Made by a program: the position numbers and the translations under genes | Notes under the pieces: model-generated | Told to the model about the DNA's origin: nothing | The model's database searches: none | What the model saw: the letters and a program-made list of their open reading frames with translations, nothing else | From: a bacterium | GTDB lineage: Bacteria; Vulcanimicrobiota; Xenobia; Xenobiales; JADMJV01 | NCBI GenBank assembly: GCA_018266105.1 | Contig: JAFEBA010000082.1 | Location: 1 to 64,000, forward strand | Direction of reading: 5' to 3' | Length of the DNA: 64,000 nt | In this document: in pieces, positions 1 to 7,906 of the stretch | How positions within the stretch are numbered: position 1 is the first letter of the stretch | How the letters are laid out: every line of letters begins with the position of its first letter

Positions 1-623
1 TGGGATTTTCCAGCGAAGCCCTGGATCTCGTTGCTGGTTTCGGTGCCCTGGCCGCTTACCTGGCTCACAAAGGCAGCCGTTGGTGGAAGCTGCCGCCAGC
101 TCTGGCAGCCGGAGCAGCCTGGTTCCATCGCGACCCCCATCGCGAAGTTCTGAGCACCGAGAAAGTCGCCTACGCCGCCAGCGATGGACAGGTGATGAAA
201 GTGGATACCGTCCGCCACCCGCGTCTGGGCGACCAGGATTGGGTGCGAGTGGCCACCTTCCTTTCCCCTCTGGACGTGCACATCAACCGCTCACCCATTG
301 CGGGCAAGGTCATTGACCGCTGGGACGAGCCTGGCGGCTTCTTACCCGCCTTCCAGGACGAATCCGAACTGAACGCTTCCCGCTATGTGGTGGTGGAAGG
401 GCTACATGGCCCGGTGGCGGTGGCCCAGCGTGCCGGATTCCTGGCCCGCCGCATCATTACCTGGCCCACCCGGGGCGAGCTGCTGGCCCAGGGCGAGCGC
501 TACGGACTGATCCGCTTTGGCTCGCGCACCGATATTCTCTTCCCGGCTGACCGGGTTGAGGTGATTGTGCGCGCCGGAGACAAACTGGCGGCCGGCCAAA
601 CGATCGTCGCACGCTATCTGTGA
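1..623 (+). CDS. psd: Phosphatidylserine decarboxylase, 5' end outside window
   Basis: Decarboxylates phosphatidylserine to phosphatidylethanolamine at the inner membrane. The frame is open to the first base of the window, so the N-terminus is missing. Visible are the FHRDP segment near the N-terminal side, an ASDGQV stretch and, near the C-terminus, FGSR. In this family the GS within FGSR/LGST is the autocleavage site that generates the pyruvoyl cofactor on the alpha chain. The order matches the short, single-domain Psd type. The stop overlaps the GTG start of the next gene, indicating co-transcription. The partner enzyme pssA lies about 300 bases downstream on the other strand, so both steps of PE synthesis sit together. 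Identification is strong; only the start is unseen. Confidence 0.93.
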   Translation, partial: GFSSEALDLVAGFGALAAYLAHKGSRWWKLPPALAAGAAWFHRDPHREVLSTEKVAYAASDGQVMKVDTVRHPRLGDQDWVRVATFLSPLDVHINRSPIAGKVIDRWDEPGGFLPAFQDESELNASRYVVVEGLHGPVAVAQRAGFLARRIITWPTRGELLAQGERYGLIRFGSRTDILFPADRVEVIVRAGDKLAAGQTIVARYL

Positions 624-949
624 ACTATCCGGAGAAACCGGAGTTATCCGCGCTGCAGGCCTACCAGGCCGAGGTTTGTCGCCAGCGAGGCTGGGATCAG
701 GCTTCGGACCTGGAGGTCTTCTTGCTCTTCACCGAGGAAGTAGGCGAGCTGGCCAAAGCCATTCGGCAGCGGCGCTCGCTATTCGACCAGAATAAGCAGC
801 CCAAGGAAGACAACGTGGCTGAGGAACTGGCGGACGTCTTCAGCTACCTGCTCGATTTGTCTCAACGCCTGGGCGTCGATCTGGAACAGGCCTATCGCGC
901 CAAAGAAGATGTCAATCGCGCCCGTGAATGGGGTTCAGTCGAAGGTTAG
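620..949 (+). CDS. MazG-like nucleotide pyrophosphohydrolase
   Basis: A 109-residue all-alpha NTP-PPase-type protein. The EEVGE motif (about residues 40-44) followed about 30 residues later by EELAD matches the EExxE...ExxD metal-binding arrangement of the MazG/dUTPase-like superfamily, and the length fits single-domain members. Such enzymes hydrolyse (d)NTPs to monophosphate and pyrophosphate, often for housekeeping of aberrant nucleotides; the substrate cannot be told from sequence. The start is GTG overlapping the psd stop (GTGA), typical of translational coupling. Downstream it converges on pssA with only two bases between stops. Confidence 0.82.
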   Translation: MNYPEKPELSALQAYQAEVCRQRGWDQASDLEVFLLFTEEVGELAKAIRQRRSLFDQNKQPKEDNVAEELADVFSYLLDLSQRLGVDLEQAYRAKEDVNRAREWGSVEG

Positions 950-951
950 CT

Positions 952-1641
952 CTACAGGGGCGCGGCGTCGCGCATCTCCAACTGGCGTCGGCGCCACCAG
1001 ATCAGCGGACCAGAAAGCAGATACATCACGGCCAGAGTCCAGATGGTCACGTAAAACCGATACCAACTGATGAGCGGCAACGTGAGCAACATCCAGATTG
1101 GCAGCTCGGAAAATCGAGTGTACTTAGGGTAAGGAAGCGGCGAGACCATCAATCCCGCCAGTATTGCCGCCAAAAGCGCGCCCGGCCAGCAAGCCAGCTG
1201 CGGACAGGTTAAATAGAGCACCGAAAGCAGAGTGGCCACAGCGGTGGTGGGCAGACCGTAGAACTCTCCCACCAGCTTGGGCCCTACATTGAATCGAGCC
1301 AACCGCCAACCGCCGCAGAGCCCGAACCAGCAGGCCAGCGGCGCCACCACCCAGAGCGGCAGGTGGGGGGCGAACCAGCCGTAGACAAAAACGCCGCCGC
1401 CTACCGCAAAAGAAGTCATGTCCGCCAGGGAATCAAGCTGGGCGCCAAACTCAGAAGCAACCTGCCAGCGTCGGGCCAGAAAGCCGTCGGCCGCATCCCA
1501 AACCACACTACCCATCAAACAGAGAGCGGCAGCCGTGAGGCAGCCGTGGGTCGACAAGAAGACGGTGGCCATGCCAAGCACCAGGTTCAGCGAAGTGCAT
1601 CCATTAACGATCAACGATTGAGACCGACGTGATAAGGCCAA
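952..1641 (-). CDS. pssA: CDP-diacylglycerol-serine O-phosphatidyltransferase
   Basis: A 229-residue integral membrane CDP-alcohol phosphatidyltransferase. The full signature DG-x2-AR-x8-G-x3-D-x3-D is present from residue about 50 (DGFLARR ... GAQLDSLAD) and gives the metal and CDP binding site. The N-terminal TSLNLVLG resembles PssA-type enzymes. Several hydrophobic segments follow. Predicted to make phosphatidylserine for the neighbouring Psd. The start is TTG; GGGAG lies six bases upstream, and the gene follows the pseudopilin gene by 14 bases on the same strand. Another CDP-alcohol acceptor is possible, but the psd neighbourhood supports serine. Confidence 0.87.
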   Translation of the reverse strand: MALSRRSQSLIVNGCTSLNLVLGMATVFLSTHGCLTAAALCLMGSVVWDAADGFLARRWQVASEFGAQLDSLADMTSFAVGGGVFVYGWFAPHLPLWVVAPLACWFGLCGGWRLARFNVGPKLVGEFYGLPTTAVATLLSVLYLTCPQLACWPGALLAAILAGLMVSPLPYPKYTRFSELPIWMLLTLPLISWYRFYVTIWTLAVMYLLSGPLIWWRRRQLEMRDAAPL

Positions 1642-1655
1642 AGCAGGCTCCCTGA

Positions 1656-2396
1656 TCAGTTTTTAGCGACAATCCCAACCTGATGAGTAATCGCATAGAC
1701 GGTGGAACTGAGGGGCACCCCGCCAAGCGCCAGCTGGCGCCGGGCATCGGCGATGGCCACGGCCGTCAGCGTGATTTCCCAGGTGGGAGGGCCCTTCAGA
1801 ACTCGGAACTGAAGCAGATTACTGGCCACCACGCGTTTGTCGGGTTGCCGCCAAAAGCTGGTGGGAGTTTCAATCTCAGAACCTTTGAGCCAGTTGGCCG
1901 GGACGGCCGGGAGTCCTCCTGGGGCGGCGGGTGGGGCTGCTTCCTCCTTACGCACCAACCACTTGAAGGGGCATTGGTCCTCGTAGCCCTGCGAGTCTGC
2001 CGCGAACACCTGAGGCGGCACGGTGGTGGAGACAGCCAGATAATAGGTGACCAAGCGATCCATCAGCGGCTGACCCTGGGAGTCCAGCTTGAGCAGTTCC
2101 TCATCCGGGGAAGGCAGGACCAGGGCCAGCCCATCTCCACTGGCAAGCGCTCCGGCACCGGCCTGCACCGGACCATAAGCGGACTGCGGAGACTGTCTGC
2201 CGGCATTGGCGAGATCTCGCGTGAGAACCGCCTCGGCCTTGAGCAATTCGCGCACCGCCTGGTCTCGGGCCGATGTCCGCTGCCAGATCCGGCCGACCTG
2301 CCTCAGGGCTAACATGGAGATGACGGACAGCAACGAAAAGAGACCCAAGGCGGCCAGCAACTCCATCAGGGAGAATCCTTTACGGCTTCGAGACAT
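1656..2396 (-). CDS. Prepilin-type protein (GspJ/minor pseudopilin-like)
   Basis: About 247 residues. The N-terminus has a short basic leader (SRSRKG), a prepilin peptidase cleavage context G/FSLMELL with Glu at mature position 5, and a hydrophobic stretch of about 20 residues, the hallmark of type IV pilins and type II secretion pseudopilins. The rest is soluble and unrecognised; the size and the WQR segment after the helix resemble GspJ-like minor pseudopilins. The frame is open for 18 codons further upstream, but the ATG at 2396 places the leader correctly and overlaps the preceding gene by 17 bases. Probably cleaved and methylated by PilD and placed at a pilus/pseudopilus tip. Confidence 0.8.
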   Translation of the reverse strand: MSRSRKGFSLMELLAALGLFSLLSVISMLALRQVGRIWQRTSARDQAVRELLKAEAVLTRDLANAGRQSPQSAYGPVQAGAGALASGDGLALVLPSPDEELLKLDSQGQPLMDRLVTYYLAVSTTVPPQVFAADSQGYEDQCPFKWLVRKEEAAPPAAPGGLPAVPANWLKGSEIETPTSFWRQPDKRVVASNLLQFRVLKGPPTWEITLTAVAIADARRQLALGGVPLSSTVYAITHQVGIVAKN

Positions 2397-2817
2397 AGCG
2401 CAACGCCTCTGTATAAAGCCGACCATAGCCCTGGCGGGCCTCGGCCCCACCCCACCAGCTGACTCGCAGTCGACAGAGCTTGAGATTGGGCATAGCCGCG
2501 TCGCTTACATCAGAAGCATAGTAGGCGGCCGCGTAGTCGGTGTTTCCAACCTTGGCCTGCTTCTGCTGGTAGGGCGCAGTTGGGCTGTTGGCCGCCCAAA
2601 TCGGGGCGGACGAGTCCGCCTGGGCTCCGTAAATCTCCTCCTCCAGCCATTGATGACAAAGGCTCTGGGCGGCTGTCAGGTCGGTTGACTTTTGATTTCC
2701 TGAAAGAGCGGTCAAGCCTAGCCCCACCAGAGTCAACACCACGATCACCGACAGGGCAAGAGCCAGCAGCACTTCCGCCAGAGTATATGCTCGAGACCTC
2801 ACGAGCTCGGTTTTCAC
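2380..2817 (-). CDS. Prepilin-type protein (minor pseudopilin)
   Basis: 145 residues with the class III signal: basic leader MKTELVRSRA, then YTLAEVLLALA with Glu at +5, then a hydrophobic helix to about residue 35. The residue before the cleavage point appears to be Ala rather than the usual Gly, which some minor pilins tolerate. The C-terminal part has a WEEEIY-like helix and no recognised domain. The start is GTG, and the gene leads a three-gene set with the next pseudopilin and pssA. With the pilus ATPases and PilC elsewhere in the window it suggests dispersed pilus/secretion genes. Confidence 0.75.
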   Translation of the reverse strand: MKTELVRSRAYTLAEVLLALALSVIVVLTLVGLGLTALSGNQKSTDLTAAQSLCHQWLEEEIYGAQADSSAPIWAANSPTAPYQQKQAKVGNTDYAAAYYASDVSDAAMPNLKLCRLRVSWWGGAEARQGYGRLYTEALRYVSKP

Positions 2818-2864
2818 CGTTGGCAGCCAGGAACCTTGGCGCGCACTTGGAAGTGGCGCCGACC

Positions 2865-3596
2865 ATGATGTGGAGCCGATGCCTTCTGACCTTGCTGGCC
2901 TGTACCCAGCTCAGCCTGGTCGCCATGCAACGCTACCGCCAGCCGGACCGGACCTACGTGCCCAAAGAGGCACCCGAGGGCGTCTCCCTGCTGGTGGATC
3001 GCATCGCCAATTCCAAATATGGCCTGTTAGGCCCGATCCCAGGCAAAGCTTCGGCAGCTCAAGCCCCGATGGAAGAAGTCCCGGCTCAGGGCATCCCGCT
3101 GGACCAGATCCTGATCGAGCAAACCACTCCACAGCCCCTGCCTGCATCCGACCAGTCCGAAGCTCCCCCATGGCTCTGGCCGGTTATCCAGGAAGAGTCT
3201 CAGGTGCGAGGTCTTGATCCACTGCTGATCGAGTCCATGATCCGTCAGGAGTCGGGCTTTCGGCCGGACGCTGTGTCTCCCGCCGGAGCCCAGGGGCTCA
3301 TGCAGTTAATGCCCGAAACCGCCCAACTGGTGGGTGTGAGCGACCCCTTTGACGCCAAACAAAATGTGGCCGGCGGCAGCCAGTACATGGCCTGGCAAAT
3401 GCAAGACTTCGGTGGCGATCTGAGCCTGGCTCTGGCGGCCTACAACGCCGGTCCAGCAGCCGTGAGACGCTGGGGAGGCATCCCTCCTTACGGTGAAACC
3501 AATAACTATGTGCGCAGCGTGCTGGAGGACTATCACCGCAAGACGCAAACCGCACCCATGACGAGTTCAAACGAACTGCAGGGTTATTCCCGCTGA
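2865..3596 (+). CDS. Soluble lytic transglycosylase, SLT domain
   Basis: 243 residues. A short hydrophobic N-terminus (residues 1-20, no clear cleavage site) is followed by a linker to about residue 105 and then a complete SLT catalytic domain. The domain shows IRQESGF with the catalytic Glu, AVSPAGAQGLMQLMPETA, NVAGGSQYM and LAAYNAGP. It cleaves the MurNAc-GlcNAc bond with formation of 1,6-anhydroMurNAc in the periplasm. The frame is open much further upstream (to 2580), but that stretch overlaps the divergent pseudopilin gene; the ATG pair at 2865/2868 is the sensible start. Its divergent placement next to pseudopilin genes would suit opening of peptidoglycan for a pilus or secretion machine. 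Confidence 0.88.
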   Translation: MMWSRCLLTLLACTQLSLVAMQRYRQPDRTYVPKEAPEGVSLLVDRIANSKYGLLGPIPGKASAAQAPMEEVPAQGIPLDQILIEQTTPQPLPASDQSEAPPWLWPVIQEESQVRGLDPLLIESMIRQESGFRPDAVSPAGAQGLMQLMPETAQLVGVSDPFDAKQNVAGGSQYMAWQMQDFGGDLSLALAAYNAGPAAVRRWGGIPPYGETNNYVRSVLEDYHRKTQTAPMTSSNELQGYSR

Positions 3597-3624
3597 TTGC
3601 AGGGTAAACTGACCCGCCTAAACT
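3597..3624 (+). promoter_or_regulatory. Possible sigma70-type promoter for greA
   Basis: TTGCAG, 16-base spacer, TAAACT, ending 16 bases before the greA ATG, which would give a very short leader carrying the GAGG ribosome site. The hexamers are moderate matches and the spacer slightly short. Confidence 0.4.
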
Positions 3625-3640
3625 TGAGAATTGAGGTTCC

Positions 3641-4126
3641 ATGATGTCTGAAGACGTCATTCCGATGACCGAAGAAGGTCACAAAATGTATCAGGACAAG
3701 CTCGAGCGTCTGCGCACCGTGGTGCGCTCCGAAGTCGCCGAGCGCATTCGCCAGGCCAAAGAGTTCGGCGATATCTCGGATAACGCTGAATACGAATCGG
3801 CCAAGTCCGATCAGGCCTTCGTGGAAGGTGAAATCATCCAGCTCGAGCGCCTGCTCTCGCGCGCCAAGATCATTGACCGCAATGAGCTGCCCACCGACGA
3901 AGTCAACCTGGGTAGCACCATCGAGCTTCAAGAAGTCAACACCAAGCGCAAGCACACGGTCACTATCGTGGGCACCAATGAGGCCGACATCGAAAAGGGC
4001 CGTATCTCCAACGAATCCCCCGTGGGTCGGGCCATCTTGAATCAGAAAAAGGGCGAAGTGGTCGAGGTCAAAACCCCCTCGGGCATCGCTAAATATAAGA
4101 TCGTCAAGATCAAAACCACCCTCTAG
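3641..4126 (+). CDS. greA: Transcription elongation factor GreA
   Basis: 161 residues, normal GreA length. The N-terminal antiparallel coiled coil carries the tip region with GDISDNAEYESAK, including the acidic residues that reach the RNA polymerase active site and stimulate transcript cleavage. The C-terminal FKBP-like domain contains the IVGTNEAD and ISNESPVGRAIL segments typical of GreA. The start is ATG ATG with GAGG upstream; either Met could serve. The stop overlaps the next GTG by one base. Housekeeping rescue of backtracked polymerase is expected. Confidence 0.96.
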   Translation: MMSEDVIPMTEEGHKMYQDKLERLRTVVRSEVAERIRQAKEFGDISDNAEYESAKSDQAFVEGEIIQLERLLSRAKIIDRNELPTDEVNLGSTIELQEVNTKRKHTVTIVGTNEADIEKGRISNESPVGRAILNQKKGEVVEVKTPSGIAKYKIVKIKTTL

Positions 4127-4458
4127 TGCTCCACCAGGGCCAATGCGAGGCCTGCCGTAAAGACGCTCCCCGGGCCACGCCTGAGGAGCGTTCTTTATGG
4201 GGCCAAGAAATTCCGCACTGGACGGTGGTCCAGGAACATGGCGTGGATATTTTGGAGAGAGTTTTTACCTTCGCCAATTTTACCCAGGCTTTGGAATTCA
4301 CTTTGCGAGTGGGACGTATGGCCGACGAGCAGCGGCATCACCCATCTCTCCTGACCGAATGGGCTCGAGTCAGAGTCCGCTGGTGGACCCATGCCATCGG
4401 CGGACTGCATCTCAATGACTATATTTGCGCTGCCAAAACGGAATTACTCTATGAATAA
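4126..4458 (+). CDS. Pterin-4-alpha-carbinolamine dehydratase
   Basis: 110 residues. The PCD/DCoH fold is shown by the FTFANFTQALEFTLRVGRMAD region and the active-site motif ADEQRHHPSL followed by a VRWWTH strand; the family motif is EKxxHHPxxxxxYxxVxxxxxTH. The protein dehydrates 4a-hydroxytetrahydropterin, usually after aromatic amino acid hydroxylases; in bacteria lacking these its role is less clear, and no hydroxylase is seen here. The N-terminus has two Cys (QCEACRKD) not needed for catalysis. GTG start overlaps the greA stop; the stop overlaps the next ATG by eight bases, so the three genes likely form an operon. Confidence 0.88.
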   Translation: MLHQGQCEACRKDAPRATPEERSLWGQEIPHWTVVQEHGVDILERVFTFANFTQALEFTLRVGRMADEQRHHPSLLTEWARVRVRWWTHAIGGLHLNDYICAAKTELLYE

Positions 4459-5254
4459 AGCCTGGCTTCTGCTTTGCCTGACCCTGCCGGTCCAGGCTCA
4501 AGATCTGGAACTGCGCCAGAATGGCAAGCCGATGTCTTCCATTTCCCTGGCCCAGCTCAAGAAACTGGCCCCCCCAGTCAGCTTAAAGCTGGACAAGGGA
4601 GCGCACAATTACTGGGTGGTGCCCGTGAAACCGCTGCTGGATAGGGCCTACCAAAGTCCGGACTACGGTGAGGACATCAGCTTTGTCTTCATCTGCAAAG
4701 ATGGCTACCGCTCACCCGTCAAAGCCGAGGACCTCAAGAAATTCCCCGCCTACCTGGCCTTCGCCAGCTCCGACGATAAGCCGTTCGAGCTCAACAAGAA
4801 GACCCTGGGCCCATTCTATCTGGTCTGGGACACTGAAAAATACCCCCAGCGCAAAACCGAGGGCAACTGGCCTTTTCAGGTCACGGCCATTGAGCGCATC
4901 AAGTTCTCTCAGGTGTATTCCAGAGTTCTGCCACCGCCCAAAAGCTCTCCTCAGGTCCAGCACGGCTTCGCCGTCTTTCGAAAAAACTGCCTGAGCTGCC
5001 ACCAGATCAACGGCCAGGGTGGCGCCATGGCCATCGATCTCAATTCGCCGCTCAGTGTCACCGAGTACATCAAGAAGCCCTACCTGCTGAAAATCATCGA
5101 CAACCCTCAAAGCGTGCGCGCTCGAGCCACCATGCCCGGCCTGGATGTTGCTCTCAAAGGCCGCCAACAGGCTATCTCCGATATCGTGGCCTACCTGGAA
5201 GCCAAGGCCGCCCAACGGCGCCAGAAATCAAAGCCTACGAAGCCAGGCAAGTAG
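4451..5254 (+). CDS. Secreted c-type cytochrome with molybdopterin-oxidoreductase-like N-domain
   Basis: 268 residues with a signal peptide (residues 1-16, ending VQAQ). Residues about 20-155 resemble the fold region of SUOX/YedY-type molybdopterin-binding domains (LGPFYLVWD, NWPFQVTAIERI), with one Cys at about position 82 (ICKDGY). Residues 170-255 form a monohaem cytochrome c domain: CLSCH at 180-184 binds haem and ATMPG around 228 supplies a likely Met axial ligand. An electron-carrying periplasmic protein is expected; partner unknown. The start at 4451 was chosen over an in-frame ATG at 4391 because it precedes the signal peptide directly. The C-terminus is Lys-rich. Confidence 0.78.
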   Translation: MNKAWLLLCLTLPVQAQDLELRQNGKPMSSISLAQLKKLAPPVSLKLDKGAHNYWVVPVKPLLDRAYQSPDYGEDISFVFICKDGYRSPVKAEDLKKFPAYLAFASSDDKPFELNKKTLGPFYLVWDTEKYPQRKTEGNWPFQVTAIERIKFSQVYSRVLPPPKSSPQVQHGFAVFRKNCLSCHQINGQGGAMAIDLNSPLSVTEYIKKPYLLKIIDNPQSVRARATMPGLDVALKGRQQAISDIVAYLEAKAAQRRQKSKPTKPGK

Positions 5255-6532
5255 CTCGACGTGGGCCGTCTGCGGAAAGAAGTCGCAGGCGACGGCCTTT
5301 TCCAGCCGGTAAACCGACCTGAGCTGGCCCAGCTCCGCCACGAAGCGCTCAGGATTGCAGGAAACATAGAAGACCTCCCGGGGCCCGGACTCGATTAGCC
5401 GCTGCACCAGGCGAGGATGACAGCCGCTGCGAGGCGGATCCACGATGGCTGCTTCGAAACCACCCCAATCCTGCCAATCTTCGGCGGCACAGACATGAAA
5501 CTCGGCGGACCGACCCATTTCCTGAGCGCAACGCCGAGCGTCCAGAATAGCCGGCTCGACGTTCTCCACTCCCACCAGACGACATTCGACAGGAGCCACG
5601 TAGAGTCCGATGCTTCCAATGCCACAGTAAAGGTCCAACAGGCTGGAGGGAGCTCCTAGCCAGGCCCTCAACTGCTCCAGGAGCAAACGATAGGCAGGCG
5701 GATTGCTTTGAAAAAAAGAACGCCAGCCCAGGCGAAAATTCAGACTCCCGAGGCGCTGCTGAATGTGCTCGGGACCGCGCAGCAAATGCTCATGCTCGGG
5801 CACAATCGCCCCGGCCGTGGAGCATTGCTCTACCCAGAGCAGGCCGCCCCCGGCCGGCTGACGGGCGCTCCAATCCTGGATCAGCTCGGGGCTCAGCCCG
5901 CTGCGTGTAACCAGCAGGGCCAGCCAATCGGCCGGCTGCAAATCAGCATTATTGGACTGACGCACCAGCAAATAGCGCAGATCTCCCTGCTGGGAGCGAG
6001 CATCCCAACCCGTGAGGCCATGGTCAAGCTGCCACTGACGGGTGGCCGCCAGCAGCGCGTGGTGAATCTGAGGGGCGATCCAACAACGCTCCACCCCCAC
6101 CGTACGATCAAAACAGCCGCGCCGATGAAAACCCAGGTCGTTGCGGGCAAAGCTAAACTCCACCTTGGTTCGATAGTGAAAGGGCTGAGGCGAAGCCAGC
6201 GGGGGCAGCAACTCAACTCCTTCAGGCAGCATGGAGTAGATGCGCTGACTCTTGAAGCGCAATTGGGTGGCTTCGTCAAGATGCTGCAATGTGCAGCCCC
6301 CGCACGGCCCGAAGTGAGTGCAGCGGGCTTCGCGACGGCCCGGATAGGGCTGCAGGACTTCCTGAAGCCAGAGATTGCGGCGACTGCCCAACTGGACCAG
6401 CACCTCTTCGTCCGGCAGCGGCCCGAAAAGCTCCAATCCCTGGCGCGGATGGCTATCAATCTGCATCCGGGCCAGGCCCTTGGAAGTCATTGCCCGAGCC
6501 CGGGCTGGCAAGAGTTTGGCTTCGCGCTTCAT
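5228..6532 (-). CDS. TrmA/RlmD-family RNA 5-methyluridine methyltransferase
   Basis: 434 residues. Order of parts: a TRAM-like N-terminal region (about 12-65), the iron-sulphur motif CTHFGPCGGC followed by LQH (about 71-83), a central RNA-binding part, and a Rossmann methyltransferase domain with DLYCGIGSIG (SAM binding), VDPPRSGC and YVSCNP, whose Cys is the nucleophile that attacks uracil C6. Methylates C5 of a uridine in rRNA or tRNA. A second, closer RlmD-like paralogue lies at 55004-56494, so one may act at U747/U1939 of 23S rRNA and the other elsewhere. It converges with the cytochrome gene, overlapping by 27 bases. Confidence 0.88.
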   Translation of the reverse strand: MKREAKLLPARARAMTSKGLARMQIDSHPRQGLELFGPLPDEEVLVQLGSRRNLWLQEVLQPYPGRREARCTHFGPCGGCTLQHLDEATQLRFKSQRIYSMLPEGVELLPPLASPQPFHYRTKVEFSFARNDLGFHRRGCFDRTVGVERCWIAPQIHHALLAATRQWQLDHGLTGWDARSQQGDLRYLLVRQSNNADLQPADWLALLVTRSGLSPELIQDWSARQPAGGGLLWVEQCSTAGAIVPEHEHLLRGPEHIQQRLGSLNFRLGWRSFFQSNPPAYRLLLEQLRAWLGAPSSLLDLYCGIGSIGLYVAPVECRLVGVENVEPAILDARRCAQEMGRSAEFHVCAAEDWQDWGGFEAAIVDPPRSGCHPRLVQRLIESGPREVFYVSCNPERFVAELGQLRSVYRLEKAVACDFFPQTAHVELLAWLRRL

Positions 6533-6574
6533 TGCGCAAGGTTTTTGACCGTCCCGCGGTCAACCTGCCGGGCT

Positions 6575-7906
6575 ATGTCGAAAGTCCGTCCAGCCGCCGG
6601 GGTCATCCCGCTGCGCGGCCGCCAAGTTTATCTCGTTCAACGCGGCCGCCAGGGTCGTTTCTTCCCGGGCTTCCACGCCTTTCCCGGAGGCGTTCAGGAG
6701 AGCCTGGACACGAACCTGATGCACTGCGCGGTACGCGAACTCTGGGAGGAAACCGGTTTGTGGGTGGGCGGAGTCCAGCCTCCGCCCGGACTCCGCCAGG
6801 AATGGCTGAATGGCCACGTTCCCTGGGGGGAAATCATCGACCAGTATCCCCTGCAACTGGAACAGTTGCTGCCGGCCGGGGTGCGCACCACCCCGGAGTA
6901 TGCGCTGGTGCGCTTTCGCGCCCAGTTCTTCGCCTGGAACTGCCCCAACCGCCAGTTGGCCGAAGTCTGGCCCGGCGAACTCGAGGGGGGCCGCTGGTGG
7001 GACCTGGATGAGGCACTAGAAGCCTGGAAACGAGCGGAAATTTTCCTGGCCCCTCCCACCCAGGACAGCCTCATCGGCCTATCTCGCTCGGCCAGCCTGA
7101 GCCAGGCAGCCGAACTCTTAAACAGCTTCGCAGAAGACACTCCCGATCCCATTCGCATGCTGCCCGGACTGAGCTACGTGCCCTTGGAGACGCAGACCCT
7201 GCCCCCGGCACGTCATACCCTTTGCTTTCTGCTGGGTCAGGACCGAGTTCTGCTGGTCGACCCTGGCTCTGAGGAGATGTCCCGGGTGGAGGCACTCAAT
7301 CCCCAGGTGGAAGCGGTGATTTTAACTCACCACCACCCCGACCACGTAAGCGGGGTAGCCCGTTGCCGCGAGCTGGGCTGGCCCATCTGGGCCCATCGAC
7401 GCACCGCCGAGTGCCTCAACCTGAAAGTCGATCGAGAGCTGCAGGACGAGGACCAGGTGCAGGACTGGCGAGTCCTGCACACCCCCGGCCACGCCTCCGG
7501 CCACCTGGCTTTATGGCACGAAACCTATCGAGTTCTGCTTTGCGGCGATCTGGCCAGCGGTGTAAGCACCATTCTGGTGCCGGTGCCGGACGGCAACATG
7601 AGCGAATACTTGGAAAGCCTGCAACGCTGTCGTGAACTGAAACCGCGGCTGGTGCTGCCCAGCCACGGCGGTCCCTTCGGACCAGGCAGCGATCTGATCG
7701 GCCAGACCCTGAAGCATCGACTGGAACGCGAATCGCGGGTCAAAGCCGCTCTGGGTGGAAACTTTGAGCAAATCCTGGCCGAGGCCTACGCCGATGTAAG
7801 CGGCCCGACCCTGGAATATGCGCGTATTTCTTTGCTGGCCCACCTGCAGAAGCTGGAACGCGACGGGCGGGCTCAACGTGCCGAAGAACGTTGGCTGCCC
7901 GCATAG
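6575..7906 (+). CDS. NUDIX-metallo-beta-lactamase fusion hydrolase
   Basis: 443 residues in two enzymatic domains. Residues about 5-180 form a NUDIX domain with GGVQES and RELWEETGL; the loop before REL is one residue off the textbook spacing but REUxEExGU is intact. Residues about 200-380 form an MBL fold domain with THHHPDH, TPGHASGH and GDLASG metal ligands, followed by a winged-helix-like C-terminus as in LACTB2-type proteins. Fused NUDIX/MBL proteins occur in other bacteria, but the substrates are unknown; nucleotide or RNA-related metabolism is plausible. The open frame extends upstream to 5708 but overlaps the divergent methyltransferase gene, so the ATG at 6575 is chosen. The end overlaps the convergent next gene by 34 bases. 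Confidence 0.83.
   Translation: MSKVRPAAGVIPLRGRQVYLVQRGRQGRFFPGFHAFPGGVQESLDTNLMHCAVRELWEETGLWVGGVQPPPGLRQEWLNGHVPWGEIIDQYPLQLEQLLPAGVRTTPEYALVRFRAQFFAWNCPNRQLAEVWPGELEGGRWWDLDEALEAWKRAEIFLAPPTQDSLIGLSRSASLSQAAELLNSFAEDTPDPIRMLPGLSYVPLETQTLPPARHTLCFLLGQDRVLLVDPGSEEMSRVEALNPQVEAVILTHHHPDHVSGVARCRELGWPIWAHRRTAECLNLKVDRELQDEDQVQDWRVLHTPGHASGHLALWHETYRVLLCGDLASGVSTILVPVPDGNMSEYLESLQRCRELKPRLVLPSHGGPFGPGSDLIGQTLKHRLERESRVKAALGGNFEQILAEAYADVSGPTLEYARISLLAHLQKLERDGRAQRAEERWLPA

Noticed and set aside
2580..2864. Upstream extension of the lytic transglycosylase frame
   Set aside because: Overlaps the divergent pseudopilin gene and contains no family sequence.
5708..6574. Open frame that would extend the NUDIX-MBL protein upstream by 289 codons
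   Set aside because: It lies opposite the well-supported RNA methyltransferase gene and has no domain content; the ATG at 6575 begins the NUDIX domain properly.
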